A DNA stretch of 64,000 bases from NCBI GenBank assembly GCA_020832735.1, contig JAFIEB010000112.1, forward strand, positions 1-64,000, in the 5' to 3' direction. Positions 17,515 to 26,826 of this stretch are shown here, one piece after another (position 1 is the stretch's first letter; each line of letters begins with the position of its first letter). Below the pieces are notes generated by a model. That model searched no databases and was not told the DNA's origin. It was given only the letters and a program-made list of their open reading frames with translations. Position numbers and translations under genes: made by a program. Source of the DNA: Oceanicaulis sp. GTDB taxonomy: Bacteria; Pseudomonadota; Alphaproteobacteria; Caulobacterales; Maricaulaceae.

Positions 17515-18539
17515 GCGCGGCGGCGGCGATGACGCTCGCCCTGGCGGGCGAGACGCTGAGCGCGGACGAAAAGGCGTTCTTCCGCGATTGCGATCCCTGG
17601 GGCTTCACCCTGTTCGCGCGCAATGTGGACCGCCCGCGCCAGGTGCGCGCGCTGACCGACTCCTTGCGGGACGCTCTAGGCCGCGACGCGCCCGTCTTCA
17701 TCGATCAGGAGGGCGGCCGGGTGCAGCGCCTGCGCCCGCCGAACTGGCGCAGCGCCCCGCCCGCCGCACGCTTCGGCGAACTGTGGGACCGCGAGCCGGA
17801 ACTGGCGCTGGAAGCGGTGCGCATCAATCACCAGCTGATCGCCCATGAGCTGTATGCGGTGGGTGTCGACTGCGACTACGCGCCCTGCGCCGATATCCGG
17901 GTGAAAGGCGCCCATGACGTGATCGGCGACCGGGCGCTGCACAGCGACCCGCACGCCGTCGCCGCCATGTCGACCGCCGCGCTGGAGGGCCTGCTCCATC
18001 AGGGCGTGCTGGGCGTGATCAAGCACCTGCCCGGCCATGGCCGCGCCGGCGTGGATAGTCATTTCGAACTGCCGGTCGTGGAGGCGGACGAGGAGACCCT
18101 CGCGCGCACCGATTTCGCCGCGTTCCGGGGCATCAAGGGCGCCCTGATCGCCATGACCGCCCATGTGGTCTACCCGGCGATAGACGGCGATGATTGCGCC
18201 ACCTGCTCGTCCGAGGTGATCGCCCGCATCATTCGCGGCGATATCGGGTTTGACGGCCTGTTGATGAGCGATGATCTGTCCATGAAGGCGCTGGCCGGCT
18301 CGATGCGCGAGCGCACGCAGCGCGCGCTGGGCGCGGGCTGCGACATGGTCATTCACTGCAATGGCGACATGGCCGAGATGGTGGAGATCGCCCACGCCGC
18401 GCCGCGCCTCGATCACAAGGCGCTGGAGCGCGCCGACGCGGCGCTGGCCGCGCGCCGGGAGCCGGAAGGCTTTGATCCTGAAGCCGGGCTGGAAGCGCTG
18501 GCGCGGCTGTTCACAGACGCCGGGCTGGACGCGCCATGA
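17511..18539 (+). CDS. nagZ: β-N-acetylhexosaminidase NagZ
   Basis: 342 residues, glycoside hydrolase family 3. It removes GlcNAc from muropeptides during wall recycling in the cytoplasm. The signature is GVIKHLPGHGRAGVDSHFELP, with the catalytic His of the KH(I/F)PGHG…DSH motif; the nucleophile Asp is in LLMSDDLSMKAL, and FIDQEGGRVQRL is also typical. The start is GTG 17511, overlapping the upstream stop (GTGA). An internal ATG is possible at 17529. Its stop overlaps the scpA ATG by 4 bases. Confidence 0.93.
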   Translation: MSAAAAMTLALAGETLSADEKAFFRDCDPWGFTLFARNVDRPRQVRALTDSLRDALGRDAPVFIDQEGGRVQRLRPPNWRSAPPAARFGELWDREPELALEAVRINHQLIAHELYAVGVDCDYAPCADIRVKGAHDVIGDRALHSDPHAVAAMSTAALEGLLHQGVLGVIKHLPGHGRAGVDSHFELPVVEADEETLARTDFAAFRGIKGALIAMTAHVVYPAIDGDDCATCSSEVIARIIRGDIGFDGLLMSDDLSMKALAGSMRERTQRALGAGCDMVIHCNGDMAEMVEIAHAAPRLDHKALERADAALAARREPEGFDPEAGLEALARLFTDAGLDAP

Positions 18540-19345
18540 ACACGCTGTTCGACGACACGCAAGACGATTTCGAAGCCGCGCGCGAGGCGGGCGGCGAGGA
18601 TGCGCTGATCCTCGATATTGGCGGCTATGAAGGCCCGCTGCACATGCTGCTGGCGCTGGCGCGCAAGAACAAGGTGGACCTGACCGCCATCTCCATGGTG
18701 GAGCTGGCCGACCAGTATCTCGAATTCGTGCATGCAGCGCGGCAGCGCCGGCTCGATCTCGCCGCCGAGTATCTGGTGATGGCCTCGTGGCTCGCCTATC
18801 TCAAATCGCGCCTGCTTCTGCCCAAGCCCCGCCCCCAGGACGACGAGCCCGAACCCGAAGCGATGGCCGCCGCCCTCGCTTTCCGGCTGGCGCGTCTGGA
18901 GGCGATGCGCGCCGGCGCAGGCGCACTGTACGCCCGCGCTCTGCTGGGCCGCGATGTCTTCGTATGCGGCCAGCCCGAGGGCGTGCGCTCCATCCGCACG
19001 CCGCTCTATGAGGCAGAGCTCTATGACCTGCTGAAGGCCTATGCGGCCCGGCGCGAGCGCGGCGCCTTCGCCACCTATCAGCCTGCGCCGCCGCGCGTGT
19101 ATTCGCTGGAACAAGCGCGCAAGCGGCTCACTGGCGTGCTGCGCCGCCTGACCGGCTGGGAGCAGTTTGACCAGCTTCTGCCTGAGCCTGCCGGCGAGGA
19201 CGGGCCGCCGGGCGCCAGCATCACCGCCTCCAGCCTGCTGGCGGCGCTGGAAATCACCAAGGACGGGGATGCGGACATGCGCCAGGACGGCGGCGCCTAC
19301 GGGCCGATCTGGATGCGTCCCGCCAGCCGGGAGACTCGCGGATGA
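18536..19345 (+). CDS. scpA: Segregation and condensation protein A
   Basis: 269 residues, the kleisin partner of SMC. It links the SMC heads with ScpB to organise the chromosome. Recognised by YEGPLHMLLALARKNKVDL at the N-terminus, then a helical region (LAAEYLVMASWLAYLKSRLLLP) and the C-terminal winged helix. Overlaps nagZ at its start and scpB at its end by 4 bases each, so the three are one operon. An unusual internal residue pattern is not seen. Confidence 0.93.
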   Translation: MNTLFDDTQDDFEAAREAGGEDALILDIGGYEGPLHMLLALARKNKVDLTAISMVELADQYLEFVHAARQRRLDLAAEYLVMASWLAYLKSRLLLPKPRPQDDEPEPEAMAAALAFRLARLEAMRAGAGALYARALLGRDVFVCGQPEGVRSIRTPLYEAELYDLLKAYAARRERGAFATYQPAPPRVYSLEQARKRLTGVLRRLTGWEQFDQLLPEPAGEDGPPGASITASSLLAALEITKDGDADMRQDGGAYGPIWMRPASRETRG

Positions 19346-20121
19346 GTGAAGACGAACCCGCACAGGAGGCCGGTCGCGACCCGGTCACCGAAGCCATCCG
19401 CGCCCTGCGCAGCGAAGCCGAAACCCGGCCCGGCGGCGATAGCGGCCCGCCGGGCGTGCGCCTGGCGGTGGATAATGACGCCGAGCTCATCCGCATGGCC
19501 GAAGCACTCTTGTTCGCCGCCGTCGAGCCGCTGGACATCGAAACCCTGACCGCGCGCCTGCCCGCCGGCGCCGATGTGCGCGCCGTGATCGCGGCGGTGC
19601 AGGCCAAATACGCCGGCGCCGGCATTCAGCTGGTGGAGGTCGCCGGACGCTGGCGCTTCCAGACGGCAGCCGATCTCGCCTTCTTGCTGCGCACCGAGCG
19701 CGAGGAGCCGCGCAAGCTATCGCAAGCCGCGCTCGAAACCCTGTCCATCATCGCCTACCACCAGCCGGTCACCCGCGCCGAGATCGAGGATATTCGCGGC
19801 GTCGCGGTGTCGCGCGGCACGCTGGACCAGCTTCTGGAAATGAAATGGATCCGCCTGCGCGGACGCCGGCGCAGCCCGGGCCGGCCGGTGACCTATGGCG
19901 TCACCGACGCCTTCCTGGATTATTTCGGCCTCGCCTCGCTGGGTGATCTCCCCGGCGTCAGCGACCTCAAGGCCGCCGGCCTCCTCTCCAGCCGCCTGCC
20001 GCCCGACTTCATGATCCCCGAACCGGGCCGCATCCTGCCGGGCGAGGAGGAGGACCTCTTCTCCGAAGATGAAGCCGCCAGCTTCCACGTCGACTTCCTC
20101 GACGTGGAGGATGAGGATTAG
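19342..20121 (+). CDS. scpB: Segregation and condensation protein B
   Basis: 259 residues. ScpB dimers bind ScpA in the SMC complex. The winged-helix signature is AALETLSIIAYHQPVTRAEIE and the second one, GRPVTYGVTDAFLDYFGL. The N-terminal 50 residues are a low-complexity extension. The last 60 residues, rich in Asp and Glu, are also longer than in the shortest homologues. ATGA overlap with scpA. Convergent with the secreted protein at 20129. Confidence 0.92.
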   Translation: MSEDEPAQEAGRDPVTEAIRALRSEAETRPGGDSGPPGVRLAVDNDAELIRMAEALLFAAVEPLDIETLTARLPAGADVRAVIAAVQAKYAGAGIQLVEVAGRWRFQTAADLAFLLRTEREEPRKLSQAALETLSIIAYHQPVTRAEIEDIRGVAVSRGTLDQLLEMKWIRLRGRRRSPGRPVTYGVTDAFLDYFGLASLGDLPGVSDLKAAGLLSSRLPPDFMIPEPGRILPGEEEDLFSEDEAASFHVDFLDVEDED

Positions 20122-20128
20122 GAGCGCC

Positions 20129-20626
20129 TCAGTCCTGCGCCTGAAGCTCCAGCATCTGGCCCCACAGCCCGGTCAGCTCGTCACGCGCCCACTCGCCGAG
20201 ACCTGTCTGGAAGTCCTCGCCTTCCAGCCCGGACTGGGGATAGGGCGTCATGAAGCTGGCCAGCGTCACTTCACCCTCAAAGGGCGTCTGCGCGTAGGCG
20301 ACCGGCATCGCCTCCACGTGATGCATGAATTCGACATGCATGAAAGCGCCGCAGCCATAACCCGGCTCGCCGAATGTGCGCACCGTGATGGCGATCAGGG
20401 ACGTCTCTTCATCCTGCGCGCGCCGGAAGCCGAGGCCGTGGGCCCCGAAACTCTCCGTCATCATTTCAAACAGCGGATCAGGCTGGACCTCGCACATCCC
20501 GCTGGTATGGGCGGTGATGGACAGCGCCACGCCGTCCTGGAACAAGTGCACCGGACTGGTGTCCGGCGCTTGCCCGGCGCCGGACAGGCCCAGGGCGGCT
20601 GCAGCAGCGGACAATACAAGTGACAT
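20129..20626 (-). CDS. Secreted protein of unknown function
   Basis: About 165 residues. The N-terminus (MSLVLSAAAAALGLSGAGQAP) looks like a signal peptide. The mature part has three Cys and the motif GYGCGAFMHVEFMHHVEAMP. I do not recognise the family. I use ATG 20626, because GGAGGAGAG lies 4 bases upstream; the longer frame reaching 20665 lacks this. Single gene between scpB and the carboxyltransferase. Confidence 0.62.
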   Translation of the reverse strand: MSLVLSAAAAALGLSGAGQAPDTSPVHLFQDGVALSITAHTSGMCEVQPDPLFEMMTESFGAHGLGFRRAQDEETSLIAITVRTFGEPGYGCGAFMHVEFMHHVEAMPVAYAQTPFEGEVTLASFMTPYPQSGLEGEDFQTGLGEWARDELTGLWGQMLELQAQD

Positions 20627-20779
20627 GATCTCTCCTCCCTTGATGCCGATTGTCATGCCCCGCAAGGGCGCCAGCCTTCCAGATCATATCCGCCCGATCA
20701 ACACCCCCCATTGCGCCGCCGCGTCCGGGCGGGCTAATCAGACCTTACGCCCTGTCCGGCCAGACGCTCTGGAGCCGCC

Positions 20780-22387
20780 ATGCCCGTTCTGCCCACCCAG
20801 CTTGATCCCAACACCCCCGTCTTTGAGGCCAACGCCGCCGCGATGACCTCGCTGGTCGCCGAGCTGAAGGACAAGACCGAAACGGCCGCACTCGGCGGAT
20901 CGGAAGCGGCGCGCGAGAAGCACCTCAAGCGCGGCAAGCTGCTCTCTCGCGACCGGGTGCAGCGCCTGCTCGATCCCGGCTCGGCGTTTCTGGAGCTGTC
21001 GCCGCTGGCGGCCAACGCCATGTATGAGGGCGATGTGCACGGCGCCGGCATGATCACCGGCATTGGCCGGGTGTCGGGCCGCGAGGTGATGGTGGTGTGC
21101 AATGACGCCACGGTGAAGGGCGGCACCTACTATCCCATGACGGTGAAGAAGCATCTGCGCGCCCAGGAGATCGCGCGCGAGAACCGGCTGCCGTGCGTGT
21201 ATCTGGTGGATTCCGGCGGCGCCAACCTGCCCCACCAGGCGGAAGTCTTCCCCGACCGCGACCATTTCGGGCGCATTTTCTATAATCAGGCCAATCTGTC
21301 GGCGGAGGGCATCCCCCAGATCGCCGTGGTGATGGGATCGTGCACGGCGGGCGGCGCCTATGTGCCGGCGATGAGCGACGAGTCCATCATCGTGCGCAAT
21401 CAGGGCACGATCTTCCTGGGCGGCCCGCCGCTGGTGAAGGCGGCCACTGGCGAGGTGATCTCGGCCGAGGATCTGGGCGGTGCGGACGTGCATGCGCGCC
21501 AGTCCGGCGTGGTGGACCATTACGCGGCCGATGACGACCACGCCCTGCAGATCGCCCGGCGCATCGTGGCGGGTCTGAACACTACCAAGCGCCCCGCGCT
21601 GGACATCACCGAGCCGCGCCCGCCCGCGATTGATCCGGCGACGCTGGACGGCGTGATCCCGGCGGACGTGCGCACGCCCTATGACGTGCGCGAGGTGATT
21701 GCGCGCCTGGTGGACGGCTCGGAGTTTGACGAGTTCAAGAAGCTCTATGGTGAGACGCTGGTCACGGGCTTCGCCCGCCTGCACGGCATGCCGGTGGGCA
21801 TCATCGCCAATAATGGCGTGCTGTTCAGCGAAAGCGCGCTCAAAGGCGCCCACTTCATCGAGCTGTGCTGCCAGCGCGGCATTCCCTTGCTGTTCCTGCA
21901 GAACATCACCGGCTTCATGGTCGGCTCCAAGTATGAGGCCGGCGGCATCGCCAAGGACGGCGCCAAGCTGGTCACCGCCGTGTCGTGCGCGCGCGTGCCC
22001 AAGATCACCCTGGTGATCGGCGGCTCATACGGCGCAGGCAATTACGGCATGTGCGGGCGCGCCTTCGGCCCGCGCTTTTTGTTCATGTGGCCCAATTCCC
22101 GCATCTCCGTGCTGGGCGGCGAACAGGCCGCCACCGTGCTCCCCCCCGTCAAGCGCGACGGGATGGAGCTGCGCGGCCAGAGCTGGAGCGCCGAGGAGGA
22201 AGCCGCCTTCAAGGCCCCGATCCGCGACACCTACGAAGCCGAAGGCTCGCCCTACTACTCCACCGCCCGCCTCTGGGATGACGGCGTCATCGCCCCCGCC
22301 GACAGCCGCCGCGTCCTGGCGCTGGCGCTGTCAGCAGCGCTCAACGCCCCGGTGGAGCCGACGCGGTTTGGCGTGTTCAGGATGTAA
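20780..22387 (+). CDS. mccB: Acyl-CoA carboxyltransferase β subunit (methylcrotonyl-CoA carboxylase type)
   Basis: 535 residues. It transfers CO2 from carboxybiotin to an acyl-CoA, most likely 3-methylcrotonyl-CoA in leucine breakdown. Family blocks: [60 protein letters not shown], and [19 protein letters not shown]. This matches the MCC β chain rather than the propionyl type. The biotin-carboxylase partner (mccA) is not adjacent on either side, which is unusual; it may be elsewhere in the genome. The name mccB is by similarity. Confidence 0.85.
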   Translation: MPVLPTQLDPNTPVFEANAAAMTSLVAELKDKTETAALGGSEAAREKHLKRGKLLSRDRVQRLLDPGSAFLELSPLAANAMYEGDVHGAGMITGIGRVSGREVMVVCNDATVKGGTYYPMTVKKHLRAQEIARENRLPCVYLVDSGGANLPHQAEVFPDRDHFGRIFYNQANLSAEGIPQIAVVMGSCTAGGAYVPAMSDESIIVRNQGTIFLGGPPLVKAATGEVISAEDLGGADVHARQSGVVDHYAADDDHALQIARRIVAGLNTTKRPALDITEPRPPAIDPATLDGVIPADVRTPYDVREVIARLVDGSEFDEFKKLYGETLVTGFARLHGMPVGIIANNGVLFSESALKGAHFIELCCQRGIPLLFLQNITGFMVGSKYEAGGIAKDGAKLVTAVSCARVPKITLVIGGSYGAGNYGMCGRAFGPRFLFMWPNSRISVLGGEQAATVLPPVKRDGMELRGQSWSAEEEAAFKAPIRDTYEAEGSPYYSTARLWDDGVIAPADSRRVLALALSAALNAPVEPTRFGVFRM

Positions 22388-22417
22388 CGTCGCCTCAGGC
22401 GATGCTATAATCAGCTT

Positions 22418-22714
22418 ATGAGCAAGCTTGACCCCGCATTGCTGGACCGCCTCAGGGCCTTGAAGCCCGAATTGCGCGAACGTTTTGGCGTTTCGGCGAT
22501 GGCTGTGTTCGGTTCGCGCGTGCGCGGCGAACACCGGGCGGATAGCGATCTCGACATTGTGGTGGACTTCGAGACTGCGCCGAGCCTGTTCCGGCTGGCT
22601 GATATGGACGCCCTTCTGGTGGAAAGGCTTGGCCTGCGGGTCGACACGGTGCCGCGCGACTGCCTTCACCCGGCCCTGAAAGACGATATTGAGCGCGAAC
22701 TTGTAGCGGTATGA
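22418..22714 (+). CDS. Minimal nucleotidyltransferase, MntA-type antitoxin
   Basis: 98 residues. The nucleotidyltransferase signature is AVFGSRVRGEHRADSDLDIV, i.e. G-S-x-x-R-G followed by D-x-D. In HepT/MntA pairs this protein AMPylates the HEPN toxin and so inactivates it. Its stop overlaps the downstream HEPN gene by 4 bases (ATGA). It lies just after the carboxyltransferase and before the NRPS-region flank, a typical spot for an accessory toxin-antitoxin pair. Confidence 0.88.
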   Translation: MSKLDPALLDRLRALKPELRERFGVSAMAVFGSRVRGEHRADSDLDIVVDFETAPSLFRLADMDALLVERLGLRVDTVPRDCLHPALKDDIERELVAV

Positions 22715-23058
22715 AGCGGGTGCGGCCCCTGCTGGAGGACATGCTCCACTATGCCCGCCGGGCAGTGGAAATTGCGGCTGGGCCAAGCCACCCTTCACAA
22801 CGAAGCGACGACGTTCGCATGCTCGCCCTCCAGCGGTGCCTCGAAATCATCGGCGAAGCGGCCAATTCAGTGCCGGTCGAGACTCAGGCGCAGTTTCCGG
22901 ACATCGCGTTCCAGCAGGCGATCGCCATGCGCCACCGCCTCATTCACGGATACAGCCGCATCAATATCTCAATCGTCGAGATGACCGTTCGTGACGATCT
23001 TCCCGGCCTGATCGCATCTCTCGAAAAGGCCCTTTGTGGTGATCTCCCTGGCGACTGA
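22711..23058 (+). CDS. HEPN-domain protein (DUF86), HepT-type toxin
   Basis: 115 residues, helical. The active-site-like motif R-x(4)-H is seen as MRHRLIHGYSRIN, typical of HEPN RNases of the HepT group, and the N-terminal part (LEDMLHYARRAVEIA) fits the DUF86 helix. Coupled to the nucleotidyltransferase gene by a 4-base overlap. Toxin activity is inferred from family; in the HepT family the R-x(4)-H pair is the RNase centre. Confidence 0.85.
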   Translation: MKRVRPLLEDMLHYARRAVEIAAGPSHPSQRSDDVRMLALQRCLEIIGEAANSVPVETQAQFPDIAFQQAIAMRHRLIHGYSRINISIVEMTVRDDLPGLIASLEKALCGDLPGD

Positions 23059-23155
23059 TCTCAGGCATTCAGGTCTCACACCGGCCCAATCCTTGCCCTG
23101 ATCTCCCCAAACAGCCCCGACTTGTGCCGGGGCGGCACGGTGGCGAGGGCGAGCG

Positions 23156-24061
23156 ATGGGCTGGATCGAGCGGTGGACCCAGGAAGATCGCGGGCGGTTT
23201 CGCGCAGGGATCGTGCGCGCCCGCCATCGTCTGGCCGATAGCGGCCTGTTCTGTGACCCCGCTCTGGAAGAGCTGATCGAGACCCATCCGCGCGAGCGTC
23301 TGGACATCGCCATGATGGACGAGGCGGGCTAGGCGCGCTCCTGGACCGATCTGTCGCCGGGCGAGCGCAATGGCGCGCAGCTCCTGGCCGCCGCGCGCGA
23401 GGGCCGCGTCTGGATGAATCTGCGCGAGGTGTTCAATATCCGCCCTGAATACCGCGCCCTGATGAGCGCGCTGTTCGCCGAACTGCGCGAGATGCACCCG
23501 CGCTTCCGGCCCGACGTGATCAAGGGCGGGCTGCTGATCTCGGCGCCCGGCGCGCGCGTGCCGTTCCATATCGACCGCACCGACACCATGCTGTGGCATT
23601 TGCGCGGGCGTAAGCGCGTCTATGTCTATCCGCGCGGCGCGCCGGTCTTGAGCGAGGCCGATGTGGAGGCGGTGCTGATGCACCCGTTCAGCGATGACCT
23701 GCCCTATGAGAGCGCCTTCGACAAGCGCGCGCAGGTGTTCGATCTGGAGCCCGGCGAGGTGCTCTGCTGGCCGGTGCATACGCCCCACCGCGTGACCAAT
23801 CTGGAGGGGCTCAACGTCTCCATGGCCACCGAATACACCTGCCATGACGTGCGCGTGCGCAATCACGCCATGATGTTCAACGGCCTGATCCGGCGCCGGC
23901 TGGGCCTGACGCCTTCCATCGAGGACAGCCGCGGCGCAGGCTTGGCCGCCCGCGCCGGGCTCGGCTTCACCGCGCGCAAGCTGAAGCTCTTGCCCCGCGT
24001 CCCGCCGCCCGCCGCCGCACCCGCCGCTGGCGCCCTTCAGCACCTGCAGACCGAGGCTTAG
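23156..24061 (+). pseudogene. JmjC/cupin-like oxygenase-fold gene interrupted by an in-frame TAG
   Basis: From ATG 23156 to the stop at 24059-24061 there are 301 codons in one frame with only one internal stop, TAG at 23330-23332 (codon 59). Protein sequence on both sides is continuous in style (…MMDEAG, stop, ARSWTDLSPG…). Downstream are HID and a later His in VPFHIDRTDT and WPVHTPHR, the metal-ligand pattern of JmjC/cupin dioxygenases. I see no frameshift. It may be a pseudogene, a sequencing error, or read-through of amber. A shorter product could start at Met 23414. The stop overlaps the convergent gene at 24058. Confidence 0.6.
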
Positions 24062-24846
24062 CCGGGCGCGTCCGCGCGCGTGCGCATCATGCTCAATGCG
24101 CTCTGCAAGCTGCCCGAAATCCCCGGCAGAGCAGTCAGTCCGGATTCCGTGATGCCGCCGGGAGTCGCAATCGGCCCGGCGTCTCCCTGATCGTGGACAA
24201 GCAGGCCAGGCGTTCCCGCCAGCGACAGACTTGCTACGTCCAGCGCCATCTCCAGCCAGTCCGGGTCCGCCTGTCTGTCTTGAAGATACCCTGTGATCGC
24301 CCGGGCGATGGCGGCCCGGACGACCGCCGCAAACGGCGAGGTGAGGATCATCAGCTCTGAATAGGCCCGCTCGCAATCAACCGTGGTCAGAGTGCCCAGA
24401 GCCTCCAGACAGGCGCATCCCTGCCGCCAGGCCGGCGTGTCTGCAGGCGGGCGCAGGGCGAGCGTGGTGATCTGCGCCTGTCCCGGCAAGAGAACCGGAA
24501 CAATGCGCGCGAAAGTCGCGTGCGGCGCACGCGCATTCAGGTCAGGATCCGGCGCATCTGCGCCCGCCAGCAGGAACAGGCCGCCAAAACGGCCGAACAG
24601 GCTTTTATGGCGATGCGACAGCGCGTACAGGGCCGCGTTGGAAATCGCCGAGATGACAACAACGCCCTCCAGAACCTGTTCCAATGGGCGCGCACTCAGT
24701 CCCGGCTCAACTCCGCCCTGCTCGAAGCGCCGGCTCCAGACCGGCGGCGGGCGCCCCAGCTTCGCCTCATGGACCCAAGCCAGCGCCCGGCCCAGGCGGC
24801 CGGCCCCGATGAGGCCGGCGCCCGCCTCCTGGGATGAGCCCGTCAT
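24058..24846 (-). CDS. ProC-like reductase (pyrroline-5-carboxylate reductase family)
   Basis: 262 residues. The N-terminal NAD(P)-binding motif is GLIGAGRLGRAL, and the C-terminal dimerisation domain carries IATPGGITESGL, the P5CR signature. Normal P5CR reduces a cyclic imine to proline. It is the last gene of the cluster's minus-strand run and may act on a pyrroline-like intermediate; a second, housekeeping ProC would be expected elsewhere. Substrate specificity is inferred from the neighbourhood only. It overlaps the interrupted JmjC-like gene by four bases at its 3' end. Confidence 0.75.
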   Translation of the reverse strand: MTGSSQEAGAGLIGAGRLGRALAWVHEAKLGRPPPVWSRRFEQGGVEPGLSARPLEQVLEGVVVISAISNAALYALSHRHKSLFGRFGGLFLLAGADAPDPDLNARAPHATFARIVPVLLPGQAQITTLALRPPADTPAWRQGCACLEALGTLTTVDCERAYSELMILTSPFAAVVRAAIARAITGYLQDRQADPDWLEMALDVASLSLAGTPGLLVHDQGDAGPIATPGGITESGLTALPGISGSLQSALSMMRTRADAPG

Positions 24847-24872
24847 GGCCGGTTCGCCTGACGCCGCGGGGA

Positions 24873-25208
24873 TCAGTTGACCGGCGACAGGCCGTCCACA
24901 TGGTCTTCCAGATAGTGGTAGCCATGACCTTCATGAAAATGCCCGACGACGGACATGTCTTCCCCGTCCGCGCCGACCCAGCTGTGAGCCACCCCTTCAG
25001 GGACGACGATCATCGCCGCTTCAGGCAGATCCTGTTCGCCGCGCGCGGTCTTCAGCTTCGGGATCCCGAAGGTGAAGTAGTACGCTTGGAAATCGTGAAA
25101 ATGACTGGCCACACGCTTGCCGCCCGGCACGCGCGTCTCCTGCCAGCCGGGCGCGCCGGCCAATTTGGTCCGGCTGGCGGCCGGGATCGGTACGATAGTC
25201 ACGTCCAT
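24873..25208 (-). CDS. Small cupin-fold protein
   Basis: 111 residues forming one cupin barrel: PGGKRVASHFHDF (first motif, with His-x-His) and VPEGVAHSWVG (second motif). Cupins of this size may bind metal and act as isomerases, dioxygenases or epimerases, but the reaction cannot be told from sequence. It lies between the radical SAM gene and the ProC-like gene, and the spacing of 65 and 26 bases fits co-transcription. Start taken as ATG 25208. Confidence 0.75.
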   Translation of the reverse strand: MDVTIVPIPAASRTKLAGAPGWQETRVPGGKRVASHFHDFQAYYFTFGIPKLKTARGEQDLPEAAMIVVPEGVAHSWVGADGEDMSVVGHFHEGHGYHYLEDHVDGLSPVN

Positions 25209-25273
25209 GACAGTGTCCTTTCTTTCAGGGTTTCATGGCCATGCGCCGGGCGCACTCCGCCCGGCCGCGATGT

Positions 25274-26701
25274 TCAGGTGAACTCCAGCATTGTGTTGCG
25301 CGCCGCCACGCCGCGCGCCTGGGCGCGCGCCTCACTGGAAGCGCCATCGAATGTCCAGTTGAGCTGACCGCACATACGCCCGCACACGCGGTCGTAAAGC
25401 CGCCTCTGGGCGTCGCTCAGGAAACCGACCATGATCTGCGCATAGACGCGCTCGCCGGCCGGGGTCAGGACGAAATCCGCACCGTCCCGGCTCACCAGGC
25501 CAGACTGAAGCAGAGCCTCGAATTTGGGGCCGATGACGGCGTCGATGCCCAGCTCTGCAGCCTCGTCCATATTGGCCCGCATGCGCTTGCCGAAATAGAC
25601 ATAGGACTTCTCATAAGCATGACCGGGCGAGGCCATCGAGACGGGAAGCGCGCGCGTGCGCGCCAGCGTGTCCACATAGGCCGTTTCTGATTGGATATTG
25701 GAGTAGGCCAGGCCCCGGATCATGCTGTAGGCGCTCGCTCCGAGCCCCAGAAACTCGTCGAAATATCCCCCGTAAACAATCCCGAACATGTATTTGCAGC
25801 CAGGCATGCCGGGCTCCGAAAAATAGTACATGTTCATAGGGTCATAGACTTCGGCGAGCCTGGTGCGGGCGGCGTGGAACATGTCCCAGCGCCGGGCGCT
25901 CGCAGGAGGCGGGGGATACTCCCCGCGCCGGATCTTGTTGAGAAGGCTTGGCATGGTGGCCAGGTAGTCCAACGGAAAGACCGAGATATTGCCCACGTCC
26001 AGCGCCAGCGCTTCGTCCATGTCCTGCTCGGCCTGCGCCTGCGTCTGTCCAGGATAGCCTACGATCATGTCGAAGTTCGCAGCCTGGAAATATTGGCGCG
26101 AGAGGCGCGCCATCTCATCGATCTGAGCGCGCGTGGCGGTCAGATTCATCATGGACCGGAAGGCCGGGTCGAATGTCTGGACCCCGAAGGACAGACGGTT
26201 GACGCCCGCTCCGGCGGCGGCGGCGCAGAACGCCTCATCAGCCGATTTGGGCTCGACCTCGAGCGTGAATTCCAGGTCCGGGCTGACCGTAAAACTGGAG
26301 CGCAGCTTGCCGGCCAGCCGTGTAATCTGGGCCGGTGTCAGGACAGACGGCGTGCCGCCGCCGATATAGATCGCATCCAGCGTCCAGGACTGCGCCAGCG
26401 CGGTCCCGGCCAGCAGATCAATCTCGATGTCGAGCGCGTCGAGATAGGCCGCGATCCGTTCCGGCGTGCCCACCGATTTTACGAACGGGCAGAACCCGCA
26501 CAGCGTATCGCAGAAGGGAATGTGGACATACAGCCCCTTCATGCCGCGGGCCGGCTCAGGATCAGAACGGTCAAGGAATAACTGCGCCAGGGCCGCCGGG
26601 GCGACGTCAAAACGGGAGTCGAAAAACGGGAATGTAAACGATTCCAGAAGGATGTCCCCGGGGACGAAGTCCGGCAGGCGGGGCGGATTGTCTCGGGGCA
26701 T
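25274..26701 (-). CDS. HemN-like radical SAM enzyme
   Basis: 475 residues. The radical SAM cluster motif is C64-x3-C68-x2-C71 (HIPFCDTLCGFCPF). It continues with IYIGGGTPSVLTPAQI, NRLSFGVQTFDP, FDMIVGYPGQT and GLGASAYSMIRG, all HemN/HemW blocks. The usual HemW/HemN acts in haem synthesis. In biosynthetic gene clusters, HemN-like proteins (class C radical SAM methyltransferases) methylate or cyclise unusual substrates, so a role in the pathway is more likely than haem synthesis. Its ribosome site GGGAGAG precedes the ATG. Preceded by the mini-ORF and hairpin described separately. Confidence 0.82.
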   Translation of the reverse strand: MPRDNPPRLPDFVPGDILLESFTFPFFDSRFDVAPAALAQLFLDRSDPEPARGMKGLYVHIPFCDTLCGFCPFVKSVGTPERIAAYLDALDIEIDLLAGTALAQSWTLDAIYIGGGTPSVLTPAQITRLAGKLRSSFTVSPDLEFTLEVEPKSADEAFCAAAAGAGVNRLSFGVQTFDPAFRSMMNLTATRAQIDEMARLSRQYFQAANFDMIVGYPGQTQAQAEQDMDEALALDVGNISVFPLDYLATMPSLLNKIRRGEYPPPPASARRWDMFHAARTRLAEVYDPMNMYYFSEPGMPGCKYMFGIVYGGYFDEFLGLGASAYSMIRGLAYSNIQSETAYVDTLARTRALPVSMASPGHAYEKSYVYFGKRMRANMDEAAELGIDAVIGPKFEALLQSGLVSRDGADFVLTPAGERVYAQIMVGFLSDAQRRLYDRVCGRMCGQLNWTFDGASSEARAQARGVAARNTMLEFT

Positions 26702-26787
26702 CAGTCTGCTCTCCCTTGCAACAGCATGCCGTCGGCCGGATGACGCCCTGACACAGACAGGTATAAGTCCGGCAGGGGGGCGGAGAG

Positions 26788-26808
26788 GGGCGGCGGTCTC
26801 CGCCGCCC
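26788..26808 (-). other. Perfect 9-base hairpin before the radical SAM gene
   Basis: GGGCGGCGG and CCGCCGCCC are exact complements with a 3-base loop. It lies in the 207-base gap between the stand-alone ATP-grasp gene and the radical SAM gene, just downstream of the stop of the 9-codon ORF. No T-run follows on the minus strand, so it is not a typical terminator; it may stabilise an mRNA end or form part of a leader structure. Confidence 0.45.
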
Positions 26809-26826
26809 GCTCTGGTCAGGCTCTTG

